This document shows, piece by piece, positions 31,221 through 40,319 of a DNA stretch of 44,506 bases (its first letter is position 1; each line of letters opens with the position of its first letter). Under the pieces are notes generated by a model. It had not been told where the DNA came from. It was given only the letters and a program-made list of their open reading frames with translations, and did no database searches. The position numbers were made by a program, and so were the translations under genes. Location: positions 1 through 44,506 of the forward strand of contig CAKZPA010000039.1 in the NCBI GenBank assembly GCA_937138415.1, read 5' to 3'. The stretch comes from an uncultured Nitrospiraceae bacterium (lineage in GTDB: Bacteria > Nitrospirota > Thermodesulfovibrionia > Thermodesulfovibrionales > SM23-35).

Positions 31221-31799
31221 ATGCAGCAGACGAGCAGGATCAGCTCGCAGCACCCGCTTCGAAAGCTCTTCAGAAAAGCACTCTCGTTCGGATTCGATTC
31301 CTCGGGAGTTGCGCGCAGCCCGGCCTTCGATTACCTCGAAGAGCAGGTGCTGTGCGAGTTCATCACCACGGACAACCTCTACAGAATCAGAGATGCCTCG
31401 GGGCGACGGTTGGAGGATATCGCCGATATGCTCCTCGAAGGCGACATCCGATTCCACGCGCGCAGTTTCGAGAGGGAATACGCCGTGCACAAGCATATTG
31501 GCGACTATACTCTGTTCATGCTGGGGTTATTTCCTGAAGCGTTGAAGAGGCGAAAAGGGAAGGAATTCATCCTGGGGAAAATCGTGATTCCCGAAGCGGA
31601 CATGACCGAACACTACGAACTCCAGGGCAGGCGCTCGTACCAGATCGCAGCGACGTTCAGTCACGAAAAACTCTTTCACGAGTTGTCATCGCACTACCTC
31701 CTCTACCGTGACGTCCTCTCCCTTGCGCGGACGTACCTCGAATCGGTGAGAAATGTGGAGTTTCTGAAGGCAAAGGGTATCATCGGTGGCACAGAATAA
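31221..31799 (+). CDS. Conserved-looking cytoplasmic protein of unknown function
   Basis: From the ATG at 31221 this is 192 residues, beginning MQQTSRISSQHPLRKLFRKA. No signal or membrane segment is seen. Readable blocks are DYLEEQVLCEFITTDNLYRI, RLEDIADMLLEGDIRFHARS, EREYAVHKHIGDYTLFMLGL, FPEALKRRKGKEFILGKIVI and LARTYLESVRNVEFLKAKG. It is helical in character. I recognise no named domain. A perfect TATAAT (31209-31214) sits 6 nt before this ATG and there is no Shine-Dalgarno sequence, so the mRNA is probably leaderless. A start at 31215 would put the ATG inside the promoter-to-start gap. A TPR lipoprotein gene follows 30 nt later on the same strand. Confidence 0.75.
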   Translation: MQQTSRISSQHPLRKLFRKALSFGFDSSGVARSPAFDYLEEQVLCEFITTDNLYRIRDASGRRLEDIADMLLEGDIRFHARSFEREYAVHKHIGDYTLFMLGLFPEALKRRKGKEFILGKIVIPEADMTEHYELQGRRSYQIAATFSHEKLFHELSSHYLLYRDVLSLARTYLESVRNVEFLKAKGIIGGTE

Positions 31800-31829
31800 C
31801 ACACGCCTCCTCAGATCGGAGAGACTGCT

Positions 31830-32210
31830 ATGGACCGTTACCGTCGGCTCGTACGTCTTATTTTCTTGATTCTCCTCTCGATGGCCCTGTTCGCGTGCGC
31901 GGGATTGAAAACCAAGAATGAAGCGCACGACGCATTCCATGCGGGGCTTGCACTATTCAACCGGGGAAACTACGAGGAAGCAATCGCGCATTTCGAGAAA
32001 GCGACGTCATTGGATCCGGAATTCGCGAAAGCGTACCTCTATCTCGGCAGGTCGTATGCTAATCTCGGAAAATGGCGCGAGGCCATCGTTCCTCTGCGAA
32101 GCGCGTACCGGCTCTCGCCGGAAGAGACGAAAAACGAACTTGCGGACATCGTCCTCGATGTGCTGCTCAACTATATGATGCGTCCCGACGATACGTTACA
32201 AAAACCGTAA
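31830..32210 (+). CDS. TPR-repeat lipoprotein
   Basis: This 126-residue protein has a lipoprotein signal (MDRYRRLVRLIFLILLSMAL then FAC, lipid Cys at 23) and about two tetratricopeptide repeats: AHDAFHAGLALFNRGNYEEA, IAHFEKATSLDPEFAKAYLY and LGRSYANLGKWREAIVPLRS, with a capping helix (ADIVLDVLLNYMM). TPR lipoproteins of this size serve as periplasmic or inner-leaflet scaffolds, for example in outer-membrane assembly or pilus secretion. The partner is unknown. Its 3' end meets cpoB tail to tail across 20 nt. Confidence 0.85.
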   Translation: MDRYRRLVRLIFLILLSMALFACAGLKTKNEAHDAFHAGLALFNRGNYEEAIAHFEKATSLDPEFAKAYLYLGRSYANLGKWREAIVPLRSAYRLSPEETKNELADIVLDVLLNYMMRPDDTLQKP

Positions 32211-32230
32211 CTTTCTCTGAACGCGACCCC

Positions 32231-33172
32231 TTACTTCTTCGTCTTCTTCAGTTGGGCGACGCGCTGGCGTGCGCTTTCGGCCTCTTTCGACTTCGGATAC
32301 CGTTCGATCAGCTGTTCGAGAATAACGATTCCCGTCTTCTTGTCACCGATCTCCACAAACGAAAGGCCTTGCTTCAGCAGAGACGTTGGGGCCTTCTGAC
32401 TCTTCGGATATTTCTTCAAATGCGTTTCATACGCGAGAATCGCCGCCTCGAAATCTTTCTCCTGATAATAGGTCTCCGCAATCCAGAAATACGCGTTGTC
32501 CGCCCGATCATCCTTGGGAAACGCCTTCAGAAAGGCTTCGAACTTCTCGCGTGCCTCTCCGTAACGCTTTTCCTGAAAAGCTTTGTAGGCCTCTTCATAC
32601 TGCGCACCGCTGTCAGCGGCCGGCTGCGAACTTCCTGTTTTCCCGGCCGCCGGCTGCTGTTCTTTCGGAGCGTCGTCGGATTTCTTCCCAACGTCCCGCG
32701 GTTGTTCGGACGGGGAAGCCCCGCTTTTCTCTTTCATGAGTCCCTCGAGAGCACTTACCCGGTCTTTCGTCTCCCGCATCTGTCTCTCGAATGAAGCGAT
32801 CTGCGCCTTGAGAAGGTCGATCTCAGCAGTCGATTCTTTGAGCGTTTTTTCGAGGAAATATTTATTTTCGTCGAAGCGGCCGCTCAATTTCTGAACTTCT
32901 CCCGCTATCGTCGCAAGCTGAGATTGGATTTCTGCCTGACTCATCCGGACCACGTGGAACGACTCCTCTTTGGCAAACCCAGCGGTCTTTTCCTTCAGGC
33001 TCTCGATGTCGCTCTTCGCCGCGTAAGAATCTTTCAGCAACCTGTTGACATCCATCCTGAGCGCCTCGACATCCTCCGTTGACGCGCAGCCACACAAAAG
33101 CCAGCTGAAGACGGAAACGCAACAAAGGAGAACAGATACAGAACTACGCTTTCCCACGACATCCCCGGTCAT
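32231..33172 (-). CDS. cpoB: Tol-Pal system protein CpoB/YbgF, lipoprotein form
   Basis: This 313-residue protein has a predicted lipoprotein signal (lipid Cys 29 in Leu-Cys-Gly-Cys-Ala), then a long coiled coil (about residues 35-155, with DVEALRMDVNRLLKDSYAAK and LKAQIASFERQMRETKDRVS). A low-complexity linker rich in Lys, Pro and Ser follows. The C-terminal TPR domain has EEAYKAFQEKRYGEAREKFE, FPKDDRADNAYFWIAETYYQ and KSQKAPTSLLKQGLSFVEIG. CpoB links outer-membrane constriction to peptidoglycan synthesis through TolA. E. coli CpoB is a soluble periplasmic protein, so the lipobox here is a variation. It lies 12 nt after pal and is the last gene of the operon. Confidence 0.9.
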   Translation of the reverse strand: MTGDVVGKRSSVSVLLCCVSVFSWLLCGCASTEDVEALRMDVNRLLKDSYAAKSDIESLKEKTAGFAKEESFHVVRMSQAEIQSQLATIAGEVQKLSGRFDENKYFLEKTLKESTAEIDLLKAQIASFERQMRETKDRVSALEGLMKEKSGASPSEQPRDVGKKSDDAPKEQQPAAGKTGSSQPAADSGAQYEEAYKAFQEKRYGEAREKFEAFLKAFPKDDRADNAYFWIAETYYQEKDFEAAILAYETHLKKYPKSQKAPTSLLKQGLSFVEIGDKKTGIVILEQLIERYPKSKEAESARQRVAQLKKTKK

Positions 33173-33184
33173 CCGGCGCTCTGC

Positions 33185-33748
33185 TTACCGCAACACCACA
33201 AAATGCGCTCGCCTGTTCTTTGCCCAACACTCTTCGGTCTGCTCCGTGCACTGAGGCTTCTCCTCGCCGTAGCTCACGATCTCGATCCTGTTCGATGCGA
33301 CACCGAGTGCGATGAGGAAATCCCTCGCCGATTTCGCTCTCCGATCGCCGAGTGCGAGGTTGTACTCGTTGGTACCACGCTCGTCGCAATGCCCTTCGAT
33401 CGAGAGTCTCGCGGCTGGATTTTTCAGCAACCACGCAGCGATGTCCTTCAGCACGGGCTTCGCTTCGGGCTTGATGTCATACTTGTCGAAATCGAAATAG
33501 ATATCGTCGAAAAGTCCCCGCTCTTCCTTGAAACGCGCGGGTTCTTCCTTGGTCTCGACCTTCGCGAGTTGCTGCTCGGTGATACGCTCTTCCGGCTTTA
33601 TCTCCCCTCTCTTATCGGCCACCGACGTGTCTCGCACCGCTTCCTGCTGTTGTCCTCCCGGTTGCAACTGCTGCGTCACCTGCCTCTTCGCGCATCCAAA
33701 GACACCCCATACAGCAACCAGGCACAAGAAAAGAATAATTTTTTTCAT
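33185..33748 (-). CDS. pal: Peptidoglycan-associated lipoprotein Pal
   Basis: This 187-residue protein has a lipoprotein signal (MKKIILFLCLVAVWGVFGC, lipid Cys 19), a linker of about 75 residues, and an OmpA-like domain from ~85: IYFDFDKYDIKPEAKPVLKD, then SIEGHCDERGTNEYNLALGD with the Asp and Arg that bind diaminopimelate, RRAKSARDFLIALGV and IVSYGEEKPQC. Pal anchors the outer membrane to peptidoglycan and binds TolB. It follows tolB by 116 nt, and AGGAGG precedes the ATG. The linker is longer than in E. coli Pal. Confidence 0.97.
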   Translation of the reverse strand: MKKIILFLCLVAVWGVFGCAKRQVTQQLQPGGQQQEAVRDTSVADKRGEIKPEERITEQQLAKVETKEEPARFKEERGLFDDIYFDFDKYDIKPEAKPVLKDIAAWLLKNPAARLSIEGHCDERGTNEYNLALGDRRAKSARDFLIALGVASNRIEIVSYGEEKPQCTEQTEECWAKNRRAHFVVLR

Positions 33749-33864
33749 TGCTGACCTCCTTTTTACAGATTTGCGTCGATTAAACGGTACCGCTCATATT
33801 TTACAACGTACTGTCAATATCTACGGCGTCACGAGCGACAGAGTGAACAAAGCACCATCGAAAC

Positions 33865-35139
33865 TCACCGCGGTGACCACCGGGGAGCATATGCCTTCAG
33901 ATTCCTCGGAGTGATTCTCTTCTGGTTCTCGCCGTTCGCCCTCATGACATACACCCCTTTCCTTCCGTCCCGGTCAGAAGAGAAAACAATGTACCGTCCG
34001 TCCGGGGAAAAAGACGGATCCTCGTTGTTCCCCTCCGTCGTGAGTTGTGTCAGTCCGCTCCCGTCAGGGTTTACGATAAAGATCTGATTCGTCCCCCGCC
34101 TCCCTGAAAATGCGATCTTGTCTCCCTTCGGAGACCAGCACGGGGACGTATTGTAAGTTCCATCGAAGGTAACCCTCCGCGTATCAGTTCCGTCGCTCCG
34201 CATGACGTATATCTGCGGCGTCCCACCCCTGTCCGAAACGAAGGCGATGAGCGTGCCGTCCGGTGAAACAGCGGGTGATACATCGATGCCATAGGACGAC
34301 GTCATTTTTTTCAGTACGCTGGTCTTAAGATTCAGAGAGTAAAGATCCGGCGTGCCCTCCTTCGACGACGAAAAAATGAGCTGCTCCCCGTTCGGCGTGA
34401 AATCCGCGGCGATATTTGTTCCCTGGGAAGCAAACACCCTTTCAGCCTTCATGTTCGGAAAATCGAGAACGTAGATACCCCACTGACGATTCTTTTCGGC
34501 CGCATAGACGATCTTCGAACCGTCCTGCGACCATCGCGGCGAGATAAGGATGTGCGCCCTGAGTCCGGTATCGGTCACCCTGTGTCCGTCCCAATCGGCG
34601 ATGAGCAGCCTTTTCTCTCCTTTCTCCTCCGCCACGAAGGCGATGCGCGACCTGAATATCCCCTGCTCCCCGGTGATCGAAAAGTAGACGTCGTTCGCGA
34701 TGGAGTGCGCGAGCGGTCTCACCAGATTCCTTTCGGCTCTGTACTCCTTTCTGAACATTTCTCTCCCCTCGAACACATCGTAACAGGAGACGTTGACGAC
34801 AAGCTCCTTGCCCTCTTTCACTATCCCCTTCACCACGATCTCGGCGCCGAGGGGCGTCCAGTTTTTTGGATTGAAGGGCTGCGAGGGACTTTCGACATGC
34901 GCTCTTTCGTCGATCTGAGAAAAAAGCCCCGTGAAATCGAGGTCGTCTCTCACGATCTCGCTCATCTCCTTCCCCATGGGCCCCGCAAACTCCTGAACCG
35001 CAACGGGAAGGCGCCTGAATGCGGGAGAGGTAATATCGATATAGACTTTCGCGACTGCAGTGGTGAGGGGGAAAGATGCGACACCGGCAAGGAACAGGAT
35101 AAAGAGAAACGAAAAGATCCTCAATACTGAAGAACGCAC
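33865..35139 (-). CDS. tolB: Tol-Pal translocation protein TolB
   Basis: This 424-residue protein has a signal peptide (MRSSVLRIFSFLFILFLAGV...VAKVY), an N-terminal alpha/beta domain (VYIDITSPAFRRLPVAVQEF) and a six-bladed beta-propeller. The propeller shows repeated 'PxWSPDGxxIxFxSxRxGxxxIYxM' units, e.g. ISPRWSQDGSKIVYAAEKNR, AVSPDGTLIAFVSDRGGTPQ, SPCWSPKGDKIAFSGRRGTN and SFSPDGRYIVFSSDRDGRKG. It shuttles between TolA and Pal in the periplasm. The start lies 7 nt after the tolA stop. Length and domain order are standard. Confidence 0.97.
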   Translation of the reverse strand: MRSSVLRIFSFLFILFLAGVASFPLTTAVAKVYIDITSPAFRRLPVAVQEFAGPMGKEMSEIVRDDLDFTGLFSQIDERAHVESPSQPFNPKNWTPLGAEIVVKGIVKEGKELVVNVSCYDVFEGREMFRKEYRAERNLVRPLAHSIANDVYFSITGEQGIFRSRIAFVAEEKGEKRLLIADWDGHRVTDTGLRAHILISPRWSQDGSKIVYAAEKNRQWGIYVLDFPNMKAERVFASQGTNIAADFTPNGEQLIFSSSKEGTPDLYSLNLKTSVLKKMTSSYGIDVSPAVSPDGTLIAFVSDRGGTPQIYVMRSDGTDTRRVTFDGTYNTSPCWSPKGDKIAFSGRRGTNQIFIVNPDGSGLTQLTTEGNNEDPSFSPDGRYIVFSSDRDGRKGVYVMRANGENQKRITPRNLKAYAPRWSPR

Positions 35140-35146
35140 GGCTTTC

Positions 35147-35815
35147 TCACGGGTAAAATCTGACCCCGATTTCCATCTCGTACGGCGGCGGAGCGAGGGG
35201 ACTCGCCCTCGCGAGTGCCTTTAACGCCGCCTTGTCGAAAAGGGGATTCCCGGAACTTTTCTCGATGTTCTGGATGACGGCCGTGCCGTCCTTCAAAATC
35301 CGTATCGAGATGATCGCTTCGATGTCTTTTCTGCCGGTATCGGGATAAACCCACTGCTGCCAGATTTCTTGCGTTATCTGTCGATAGTAATCATCGAACA
35401 TATCGCCTTTTGCCGAAGGAGGCGCCTCCGCGCGACCGGTGTCCTCGCCGCGTCCGCTCGCCTTGAGGGATATCATGCTACGCAGCTTGACAACTTTCTC
35501 AATATTCCTTTTCTTCTCGATCATCCGCAGAATGTCCTCTTTCTTCTCGAACTGTTTCCCAGCATCTTTTTTCATCTCCATCGCCAATGTGGTAGCAGCG
35601 AGAGATCGGGAGACGTCCTGGACAGTCGCCGATGCCCCTCCGCTCCTGTCGCCCGGACTCCCCCGAAGCACGTCCGGATTCACAAGCGTCACCACATACG
35701 GGGAAGGCATGACAAAGCGGTTCGATTGTTTGAGGACAGAAACGACTATCAGGAGTGCGATAATGTGGAGAGCAGCAGAGAAAAGTGCAGCCCTCTGGAG
35801 GGTAGGAACGCTCAT
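35147..35815 (-). CDS. tolA: TolA/TonB-like energy-transducing protein
   Basis: This 222-residue protein has a single N-terminal membrane segment (ALFSAALHIIALLIVVSVL, residues ~10-28), a short charged helical middle (KQFEKKEDILRMIEKKRNIE) and a TonB/TolA C-terminal domain (YYRQITQEIWQQWVYPDTGR, IISIRILKDGTAVIQNIEKS, SSGNPLFDKAALKALARASP). It is shorter than the ~420-residue E. coli TolA because the long helical linker is reduced. Between TolR and TolB, TolA is the expected gene; TonB is the alternative by domain alone. It starts 4 nt before the tolR stop. Confidence 0.93.
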   Translation of the reverse strand: MSVPTLQRAALFSAALHIIALLIVVSVLKQSNRFVMPSPYVVTLVNPDVLRGSPGDRSGGASATVQDVSRSLAATTLAMEMKKDAGKQFEKKEDILRMIEKKRNIEKVVKLRSMISLKASGRGEDTGRAEAPPSAKGDMFDDYYRQITQEIWQQWVYPDTGRKDIEAIISIRILKDGTAVIQNIEKSSGNPLFDKAALKALARASPLAPPPYEMEIGVRFYP

Positions 35816-36213
35816 TTAAGCGTGATTTTCGGCTCTGTGATCATGCCGAGTTTTTCGATGCCGGCCTCCTTTACCTCGGCCATAACTTCAACGACGAACC
35901 CGTACGGCACATCTTTGTCCGCCTTCAGGAATACGTTTGGATTCAGTGTGCTCGCTGCTGTCAGTTTCTTTCTCATTTCGTCCATCGCCACAGGATTGTC
36001 ATTCATGTAAATCGTGCCGTTTCGCTTCACGATGAGTGTAATCCGCTCTTCCGGCGGGAGATCCTTGCCCTTCGCTTTCGGAAGATTCACGTCGATCCCC
36101 TGCTGGAGCAAGGGCGCCGTGATCATGAAGATCACGAGCAGCACGAGCATCACGTCCACGAAGGGGGTAACATTGATGTCCGAGAGGACCGTTCTCTCTC
36201 TCGAGAATTTCAT
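35812..36213 (-). CDS. tolR: TolR/ExbD-family proton-channel protein
   Basis: This 133-residue protein has an N-terminal membrane helix ([20 protein letters not shown]) carrying the conserved Asp ([13 protein letters not shown]) that takes part in proton flow. The periplasmic domain has [34 protein letters not shown] and the [20 protein letters not shown] repeat. With TolQ it energises TolA using the proton motive force. It overlaps tolQ and tolA by 4 nt each (ATGA-type), so all three are translationally coupled. Confidence 0.95.
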   Translation of the reverse strand: MKFSRERTVLSDINVTPFVDVMLVLLVIFMITAPLLQQGIDVNLPKAKGKDLPPEERITLIVKRNGTIYMNDNPVAMDEMRKKLTAASTLNPNVFLKADKDVPYGFVVEVMAEVKEAGIEKLGMITEPKITLK

Positions 36214-36845
36214 TGATCCCCCTTACTGAAAAAATCGAGCAGTTCCTCCGCGAAATCCTCCATGTCGATGATCATTCTCCTCGCCATACTGAGGTAGTAG
36301 TTATAGGCGATGACCGCCGGGATGGCCGCCGCGAGGCCGGCAGCCGTCGCGATCAAGGCTTCCGCAATTCCGGGAGCGACAACGGTCAGCGACGCTGCAC
36401 CGACGGCCCCGATATTTCTGAAAGAATTCATGATCCCCCACACCGTTCCGAAGAGGCCGATGAACGGGGTCGTCGAGCCGGTCGTCGCGAGAAAATTGAG
36501 ATACTTCTCGAGCTTGGCCGCTTCGAGCGCCCCGTACCGCCTGATGACCCTTCTCGTCTCGCTCTTCTCCCGGTGCATCTCATCGGTATAGACAGACCTG
36601 AAGAGACTCGCGATAGGGCTGATCGTCAGATTCTTTGTCGCCTGGTAGATCTCGTTCGGGAGCCGGTTCGAACGATACGCCTGACGGAACTGCTGGGACT
36701 CTTTGTCCGCTTTCGCAAAATATCTCTGTTTATAGAAGATGATAGCCCACGATACGATGGAAAAAAAGAGGAGAATAAGGAGAACCCCTTTCACCACATA
36801 CCCAGCCTGCAGTATGAGCTGAACCGCCGAATGTTGCATGATCAC
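36210..36845 (-). CDS. tolQ: TolQ/ExbB-family proton-channel protein
   Basis: This 211-residue MotA/TolQ/ExbB membrane protein begins [20 protein letters not shown]. Three membrane segments are visible: [20 protein letters not shown], then two near [20 protein letters not shown] and [20 protein letters not shown]. The large cytoplasmic loop between the first and second includes [20 protein letters not shown]. The conserved [13 protein letters not shown] and [11 protein letters not shown] stretches line the proton path. It is the first gene of the tolQ-R-A-B-pal-cpoB operon. tRNA-Ser is divergent from it. Confidence 0.97.
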   Translation of the reverse strand: MIMQHSAVQLILQAGYVVKGVLLILLFFSIVSWAIIFYKQRYFAKADKESQQFRQAYRSNRLPNEIYQATKNLTISPIASLFRSVYTDEMHREKSETRRVIRRYGALEAAKLEKYLNFLATTGSTTPFIGLFGTVWGIMNSFRNIGAVGAASLTVVAPGIAEALIATAAGLAAAIPAVIAYNYYLSMARRMIIDMEDFAEELLDFFSKGDQ

Positions 36846-36923
36846 CTCGGTAATCTTAAGATCTGAATCGACATTCAGTTAGTTAACGGCATCCCTCGTC
36901 AAAAAGTCAAACTGCGATTTTGG

Positions 36924-36929
36924 TATAAT
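36924..36929 (+). promoter_or_regulatory. -10 element before tRNA-Ser
   Basis: TATAAT in TTTTGGTATAATAAAC lies about 54 nt before the tRNA-Ser 5' end. The -35 is not clear. Confidence 0.45.
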
Positions 36930-36982
36930 AAACATCGGATTTCTCCTCGTTCCTCACCGCTTCCCTTTGTGTGCTGCGTCTC

Positions 36983-37072
36983 GGAGGGGTGGCCGAGTGG
37001 TTGAAGGCGACGGTCTTGAAAATCGTTGTAGGGGCGACTCTACCGTGAGTTCGAATCTCACCCCCTCCGCCA
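36983..37072 (+). tRNA. tRNA-Ser (TGA)
   Basis: A 90-nt class II tRNA: acceptor GGAGGGG/CCCCTCC, D-arm GCCGAGTGGTTGAAGGC, anticodon arm ACGGT-CTTGAAA-ATCGT with anticodon TGA, long variable arm (TGTAGGGGCGACTCTACC), T-arm GTGAGTTCGAATCTCAC, discriminator G and an encoded CCA. Confidence 0.97.
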
Positions 37073-37120
37073 GATTGCTCCGGTAGCTCAAGCTCGATGC
37101 ACCGTCCTTCTCAGGAATGG

Positions 37121-37468
37121 TCAACGCTCCACACCAAGGGCTTCAATAATGCGTTTCTTCTGCTTTTCGATAACTTTCTGACCGTGCTCGAGATTCCTGA
37201 TGATCTCCCGCTTCGCATCGTCGGAAAGATCCTTCCCACGCTCGATGAGGTCGCTCACCTTCTCGCGCACTTCGCCCGCAAATTCATTGATGCTCTCCAC
37301 GGCGTCCTCAACGAGGTTGACCGTTTCCTTCTTCAGCCGTCGGGCGGCCTTTGAAATGTCTCTCCTCGTTTCCCGCCCCGCCTTCGGAGCGTAGAGGATG
37401 GCCAATGCCGCACCAATAAGGCCTCCCACGAGAAACGCCCCTGCAATCTTCCGGTAATCGTTCTCCAT
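37121..37468 (-). CDS. YtxH-domain membrane-associated protein
   Basis: This 115-residue protein begins MENDYRKIAGAFLVGGLIGA. It has a glycine-rich membrane helix (AGAFLVGGLIGAALAILYAP, about residues 9-28) followed by the YtxH signature LYAPKAGRETRRDI and an amphipathic, highly charged helix (AARRLKKETVNLVEDAVESI and on). The family is of unknown function and linked to general stress in Firmicutes. The gene stands alone between tRNA-Ser and ftsH (divergent). AGGAGAT precedes the ATG. Confidence 0.85.
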   Translation of the reverse strand: MENDYRKIAGAFLVGGLIGAALAILYAPKAGRETRRDISKAARRLKKETVNLVEDAVESINEFAGEVREKVSDLIERGKDLSDDAKREIIRNLEHGQKVIEKQKKRIIEALGVER

Positions 37469-37555
37469 ACTGATCTCCTTTCCCCGGCTTCACAGCATAC
37501 TACACTTTAACAGGTATAAAGGTGCGAGTCAACTTGTGAGCAACCCCATAAGAAG

Positions 37556-37584
37556 TTGAATTTTTGCCCATTTTCGATCATAGT
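37556..37584 (+). promoter_or_regulatory. Sigma-70-like promoter abutting the ftsH start codon
   Basis: TTGAAT (37556-37561), a 17-nt spacer and CATAGT (37579-37584) are followed by only 5 nt (TAATC) before the ftsH ATG. The predicted start falls on or next to the ATG. No heat-shock sigma-32-type motif was recognised. Confidence 0.5.
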
Positions 37585-37589
37585 TAATC

Positions 37590-39470
37590 ATGGCTGACGA
37601 CAAGAAAACGATGACCGACTTCATGAAGAGCCGCCAGTGGCGGATCATTTCCGCCCTCGTCATCTTCCTTCTGTTCCTCTCTCTGTGGAACCTCTTTTTC
37701 CGGATCGGTACGCCCGACTACCAGCCGATTACCTACAGCCAGTTTTTCGAGCAGCTTCAGGCAGGGAATATTCAATCGGTCACGATAAAGGAACTCCGTG
37801 TGAGCGGCACGTTCGTGAAGGAAGCGACCATCCCGGACCCCCATGGGAAAGGAACGCTAACGGTCAAGAATTTCTATACCTTTCTGCCTTCTTTTCAGGG
37901 TGACGATCTCGTTACGCAGCTCCGTGAAAAAAACGTCCTCATTACTGTCGAGCCCGCCGAGAAGAGTTCCTTTCTATGGCAGCTCTTCGTCGGTGTACTC
38001 CCTTGGGTGCTCATCATCGGCATCTGGGTTCTCCTGATGAAGCGCGCCCAACAGATACAGGGGGGGCCCGGAGGCCTGTTCACCTTCGGCGCGAGCAAAG
38101 CAAAACTGTTCGACGCGAAGAAGATCACGGTACAGTTCAAAGACGTTGCCGGCATGGACAAAGTGAAACAGGAACTGAGGGAGACGATCGAGTTTCTGAA
38201 GGACCCGTCGAAATTTAAAAAACTCGGGGCGAAGGTACCCAAAGGGGTCCTCCTCATCGGCCCACCCGGCACCGGCAAAACGTTGCTCGCCCGCGCGGTC
38301 GCGGGCGAAGCCCAGGTCCCCTTCTTCAGCATCAGCGGTTCCGAGTTCATCGAAATGTTCGTGGGCGTCGGCGCGTCACGGGTGCGAGACATGTTCAAGA
38401 AGGCAAAGGAAGCTCAGCCGAGCATCATTTTTATCGACGAGATCGATGCGGTGGGGCGAACCCGGGGAGCGGGCCTCGGAGGCGGTCATGACGAACGCGA
38501 ACAGACGCTCAATCAACTCCTCAGCGAGATGGACGGTTTCGAACCACACGAGGAAGTGATCGTGCTCGCGGCAACGAACAGGCCCGACGTGCTCGATCCC
38601 GCCCTGCTGAGGCCCGGCAGGTTTGACCGGCACATCGTCATCGACAGGCCAGGCTTGAAAGAGCGGAAGGCGATCCTCGAAGTCCATACGAGAAACAAAA
38701 TCCTCCACGAAGATGTAGACCTCGAAAAAATCGCACGGGGGACGCCCGGAATGACTGGGGCAGACCTCGAAAACATCGCGAACGAGGCGGCCTTAATCGC
38801 GATCAGGAAGAACAAAGAGAAGATCGATATGAGCGATTTCGAGGAAGCAAGAGACATCATCCTCATGGGGCATGTGCGGGACGAACCGATGAGCGAGACG
38901 GAAAAGAAGATCACCGCCTACCATGAAGCCGGGCACGCGCTCGTCGCATGGTATCTGCCGGGAACCGACCCTATCCATAAAGTGAGCATCATTCCGAGGG
39001 GACTCGCGATGGGGGTGACACAGCTTCTCCCTGAAGAAGACCGTCATTACTATCCGAAGACCTACCTCATGAACAGGTTGAGCGTCGCCCTCGCGGGCCG
39101 AGTCGCCGAGCGTCTCATCTTCAATGACGTGAGTAGCGGCGCGCAGAGCGACCTGAAAGAAGCGACGGACCTCGCGGAAAAGATGGTCGCGCAGTGGGGC
39201 ATGAGCGAAAAGGTGGGTCCGGTGAACTTAGGGAGAGGCGAAGAGCATCCGTTCCTCGGCAGGGAACTCGCTCTCCCCAAACGCTACAGCGAAGAGATGG
39301 CGTGGCTGATGGATCAGGAGATTCGGGAGCTCATATCGCAAGCCGAAAAACGCGCAGAAGAAGTTTTGACGCAGCATAAACAGAAACTCAGCGAACTCGC
39401 CGAGACACTCCTGAAAGAAGAGGTCCTCGAGCGGGAAGACATCGAGAGGATCCTCAAAGAACCGGCATAG
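37590..39470 (+). CDS. ftsH: ATP-dependent zinc metalloprotease FtsH
   Basis: This 626-residue inner-membrane AAA+ protease has membrane segment 1 ([19 protein letters not shown], residues ~19-37) and a small periplasmic domain. Segment 2 is [19 protein letters not shown], near 133-151. The AAA domain has Walker A GPPGTGKT (224-231), the pore motif [11 protein letters not shown], Walker [12 protein letters not shown] and [18 protein letters not shown]. The zinc site HEAGH (His445-His449) follows, with a downstream Asp ligand. It degrades short-lived cytosolic proteins and misassembled membrane proteins as a hexamer. There is no Shine-Dalgarno sequence, and the promoter ends 5 nt before the ATG. 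The 3' end overlaps the converging ksgA by 17 nt. Confidence 0.98.
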   Translation: MADDKKTMTDFMKSRQWRIISALVIFLLFLSLWNLFFRIGTPDYQPITYSQFFEQLQAGNIQSVTIKELRVSGTFVKEATIPDPHGKGTLTVKNFYTFLPSFQGDDLVTQLREKNVLITVEPAEKSSFLWQLFVGVLPWVLIIGIWVLLMKRAQQIQGGPGGLFTFGASKAKLFDAKKITVQFKDVAGMDKVKQELRETIEFLKDPSKFKKLGAKVPKGVLLIGPPGTGKTLLARAVAGEAQVPFFSISGSEFIEMFVGVGASRVRDMFKKAKEAQPSIIFIDEIDAVGRTRGAGLGGGHDEREQTLNQLLSEMDGFEPHEEVIVLAATNRPDVLDPALLRPGRFDRHIVIDRPGLKERKAILEVHTRNKILHEDVDLEKIARGTPGMTGADLENIANEAALIAIRKNKEKIDMSDFEEARDIILMGHVRDEPMSETEKKITAYHEAGHALVAWYLPGTDPIHKVSIIPRGLAMGVTQLLPEEDRHYYPKTYLMNRLSVALAGRVAERLIFNDVSSGAQSDLKEATDLAEKMVAQWGMSEKVGPVNLGRGEEHPFLGRELALPKRYSEEMAWLMDQEIRELISQAEKRAEEVLTQHKQKLSELAETLLKEEVLEREDIERILKEPA

Positions 39471-40245
39471 GTACGTCATGCCCCCTGCTCAGCAGGTTCG
39501 AGAGACGGGCAAATTCTTCGAAGCTGATCGTTTCGGCCCTTCTCCTGGGATCGATCCCTGCTTCTCTTAGCAGTCTCCCGATGTCTCCCCTCAATACGCG
39601 AAGGGAGTTCGAGAGCATCTTCCGCCGCTGTGAAAATGCCGTCCTGACGATGCGAAAAAATGCCGCTTCGTCATTCACCGTAACGACCGGCTTTGGCAGA
39701 ACCCGAATGCGTACGACGGCGGAATCCACCTTCGGGACAGGTCGAAAAGCCTCCCTAGGAACGATGAATTCGATCGATGCGCGGGCACGATACTGCACCA
39801 TGACGGAAAGGACCCCGTAATCCCGACCCCCAGGACGTGCCACGATCCTCTCGGCAACCTCTTTCTGAACCGTCAGCGTCATCGAACGAAGATTTTTTTT
39901 CGCTTCGAGAAGCTTAAAAAGGAGCGGGGTCGTGATGTAATAAGGGATATTCGCGACGACCGAGAACTCCGGGAGGTTCTCATAGGGATAGTCGAGGGCG
40001 TTGCCGTGGACGAGTTCAAGATTCTCATGCGCAGCAAGGCTCGCTTTCAGCCGTTCGTACAGCTTCGCGTCGAGTTCAATCGCAATGACTTTCCGTACCT
40101 TCTCGCAGAGCACGTGGGTCAACATGCCCGTACCGGGTCCAATCTCGACGACGAGGTCGTCCGTCCCGAGTTCAGCCGATTCGAGTATCTTTTCGATAAC
40201 CGCTCGGTCGCTGAGAAAATGCTGTCCGAGACGTGCTCTCGTCAT
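39454..40245 (-). CDS. ksgA: 16S rRNA (adenine1518-N6/adenine1519-N6)-dimethyltransferase
   Basis: This 263-residue KsgA/RsmA begins MTRARLGQHFLSDRAVIEKI. It has the SAM site VVEIGPGTGMLTHVLCEKV, an acidic residue after VIAIELDAKLYERL, the catalytic NIPYYITTPLLFKLLE motif and the C-terminal FSQRRKMLSNSL that contacts the 3' end of 16S rRNA. It dimethylates two adjacent adenines in helix 45 as a late small-subunit assembly check. It overlaps ftsH tail to tail. Length and motifs are standard. Confidence 0.97.
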   Translation of the reverse strand: MTRARLGQHFLSDRAVIEKILESAELGTDDLVVEIGPGTGMLTHVLCEKVRKVIAIELDAKLYERLKASLAAHENLELVHGNALDYPYENLPEFSVVANIPYYITTPLLFKLLEAKKNLRSMTLTVQKEVAERIVARPGGRDYGVLSVMVQYRARASIEFIVPREAFRPVPKVDSAVVRIRVLPKPVVTVNDEAAFFRIVRTAFSQRRKMLSNSLRVLRGDIGRLLREAGIDPRRRAETISFEEFARLSNLLSRGHDVPMPVL

Positions 40246-40319
40246 GCCGCTGAAATGATGCCGCAGTAACCGTTTTTTCTACAATATGCAACGACAGGAA
40301 ACAAAAAGGCCATGCTCTC

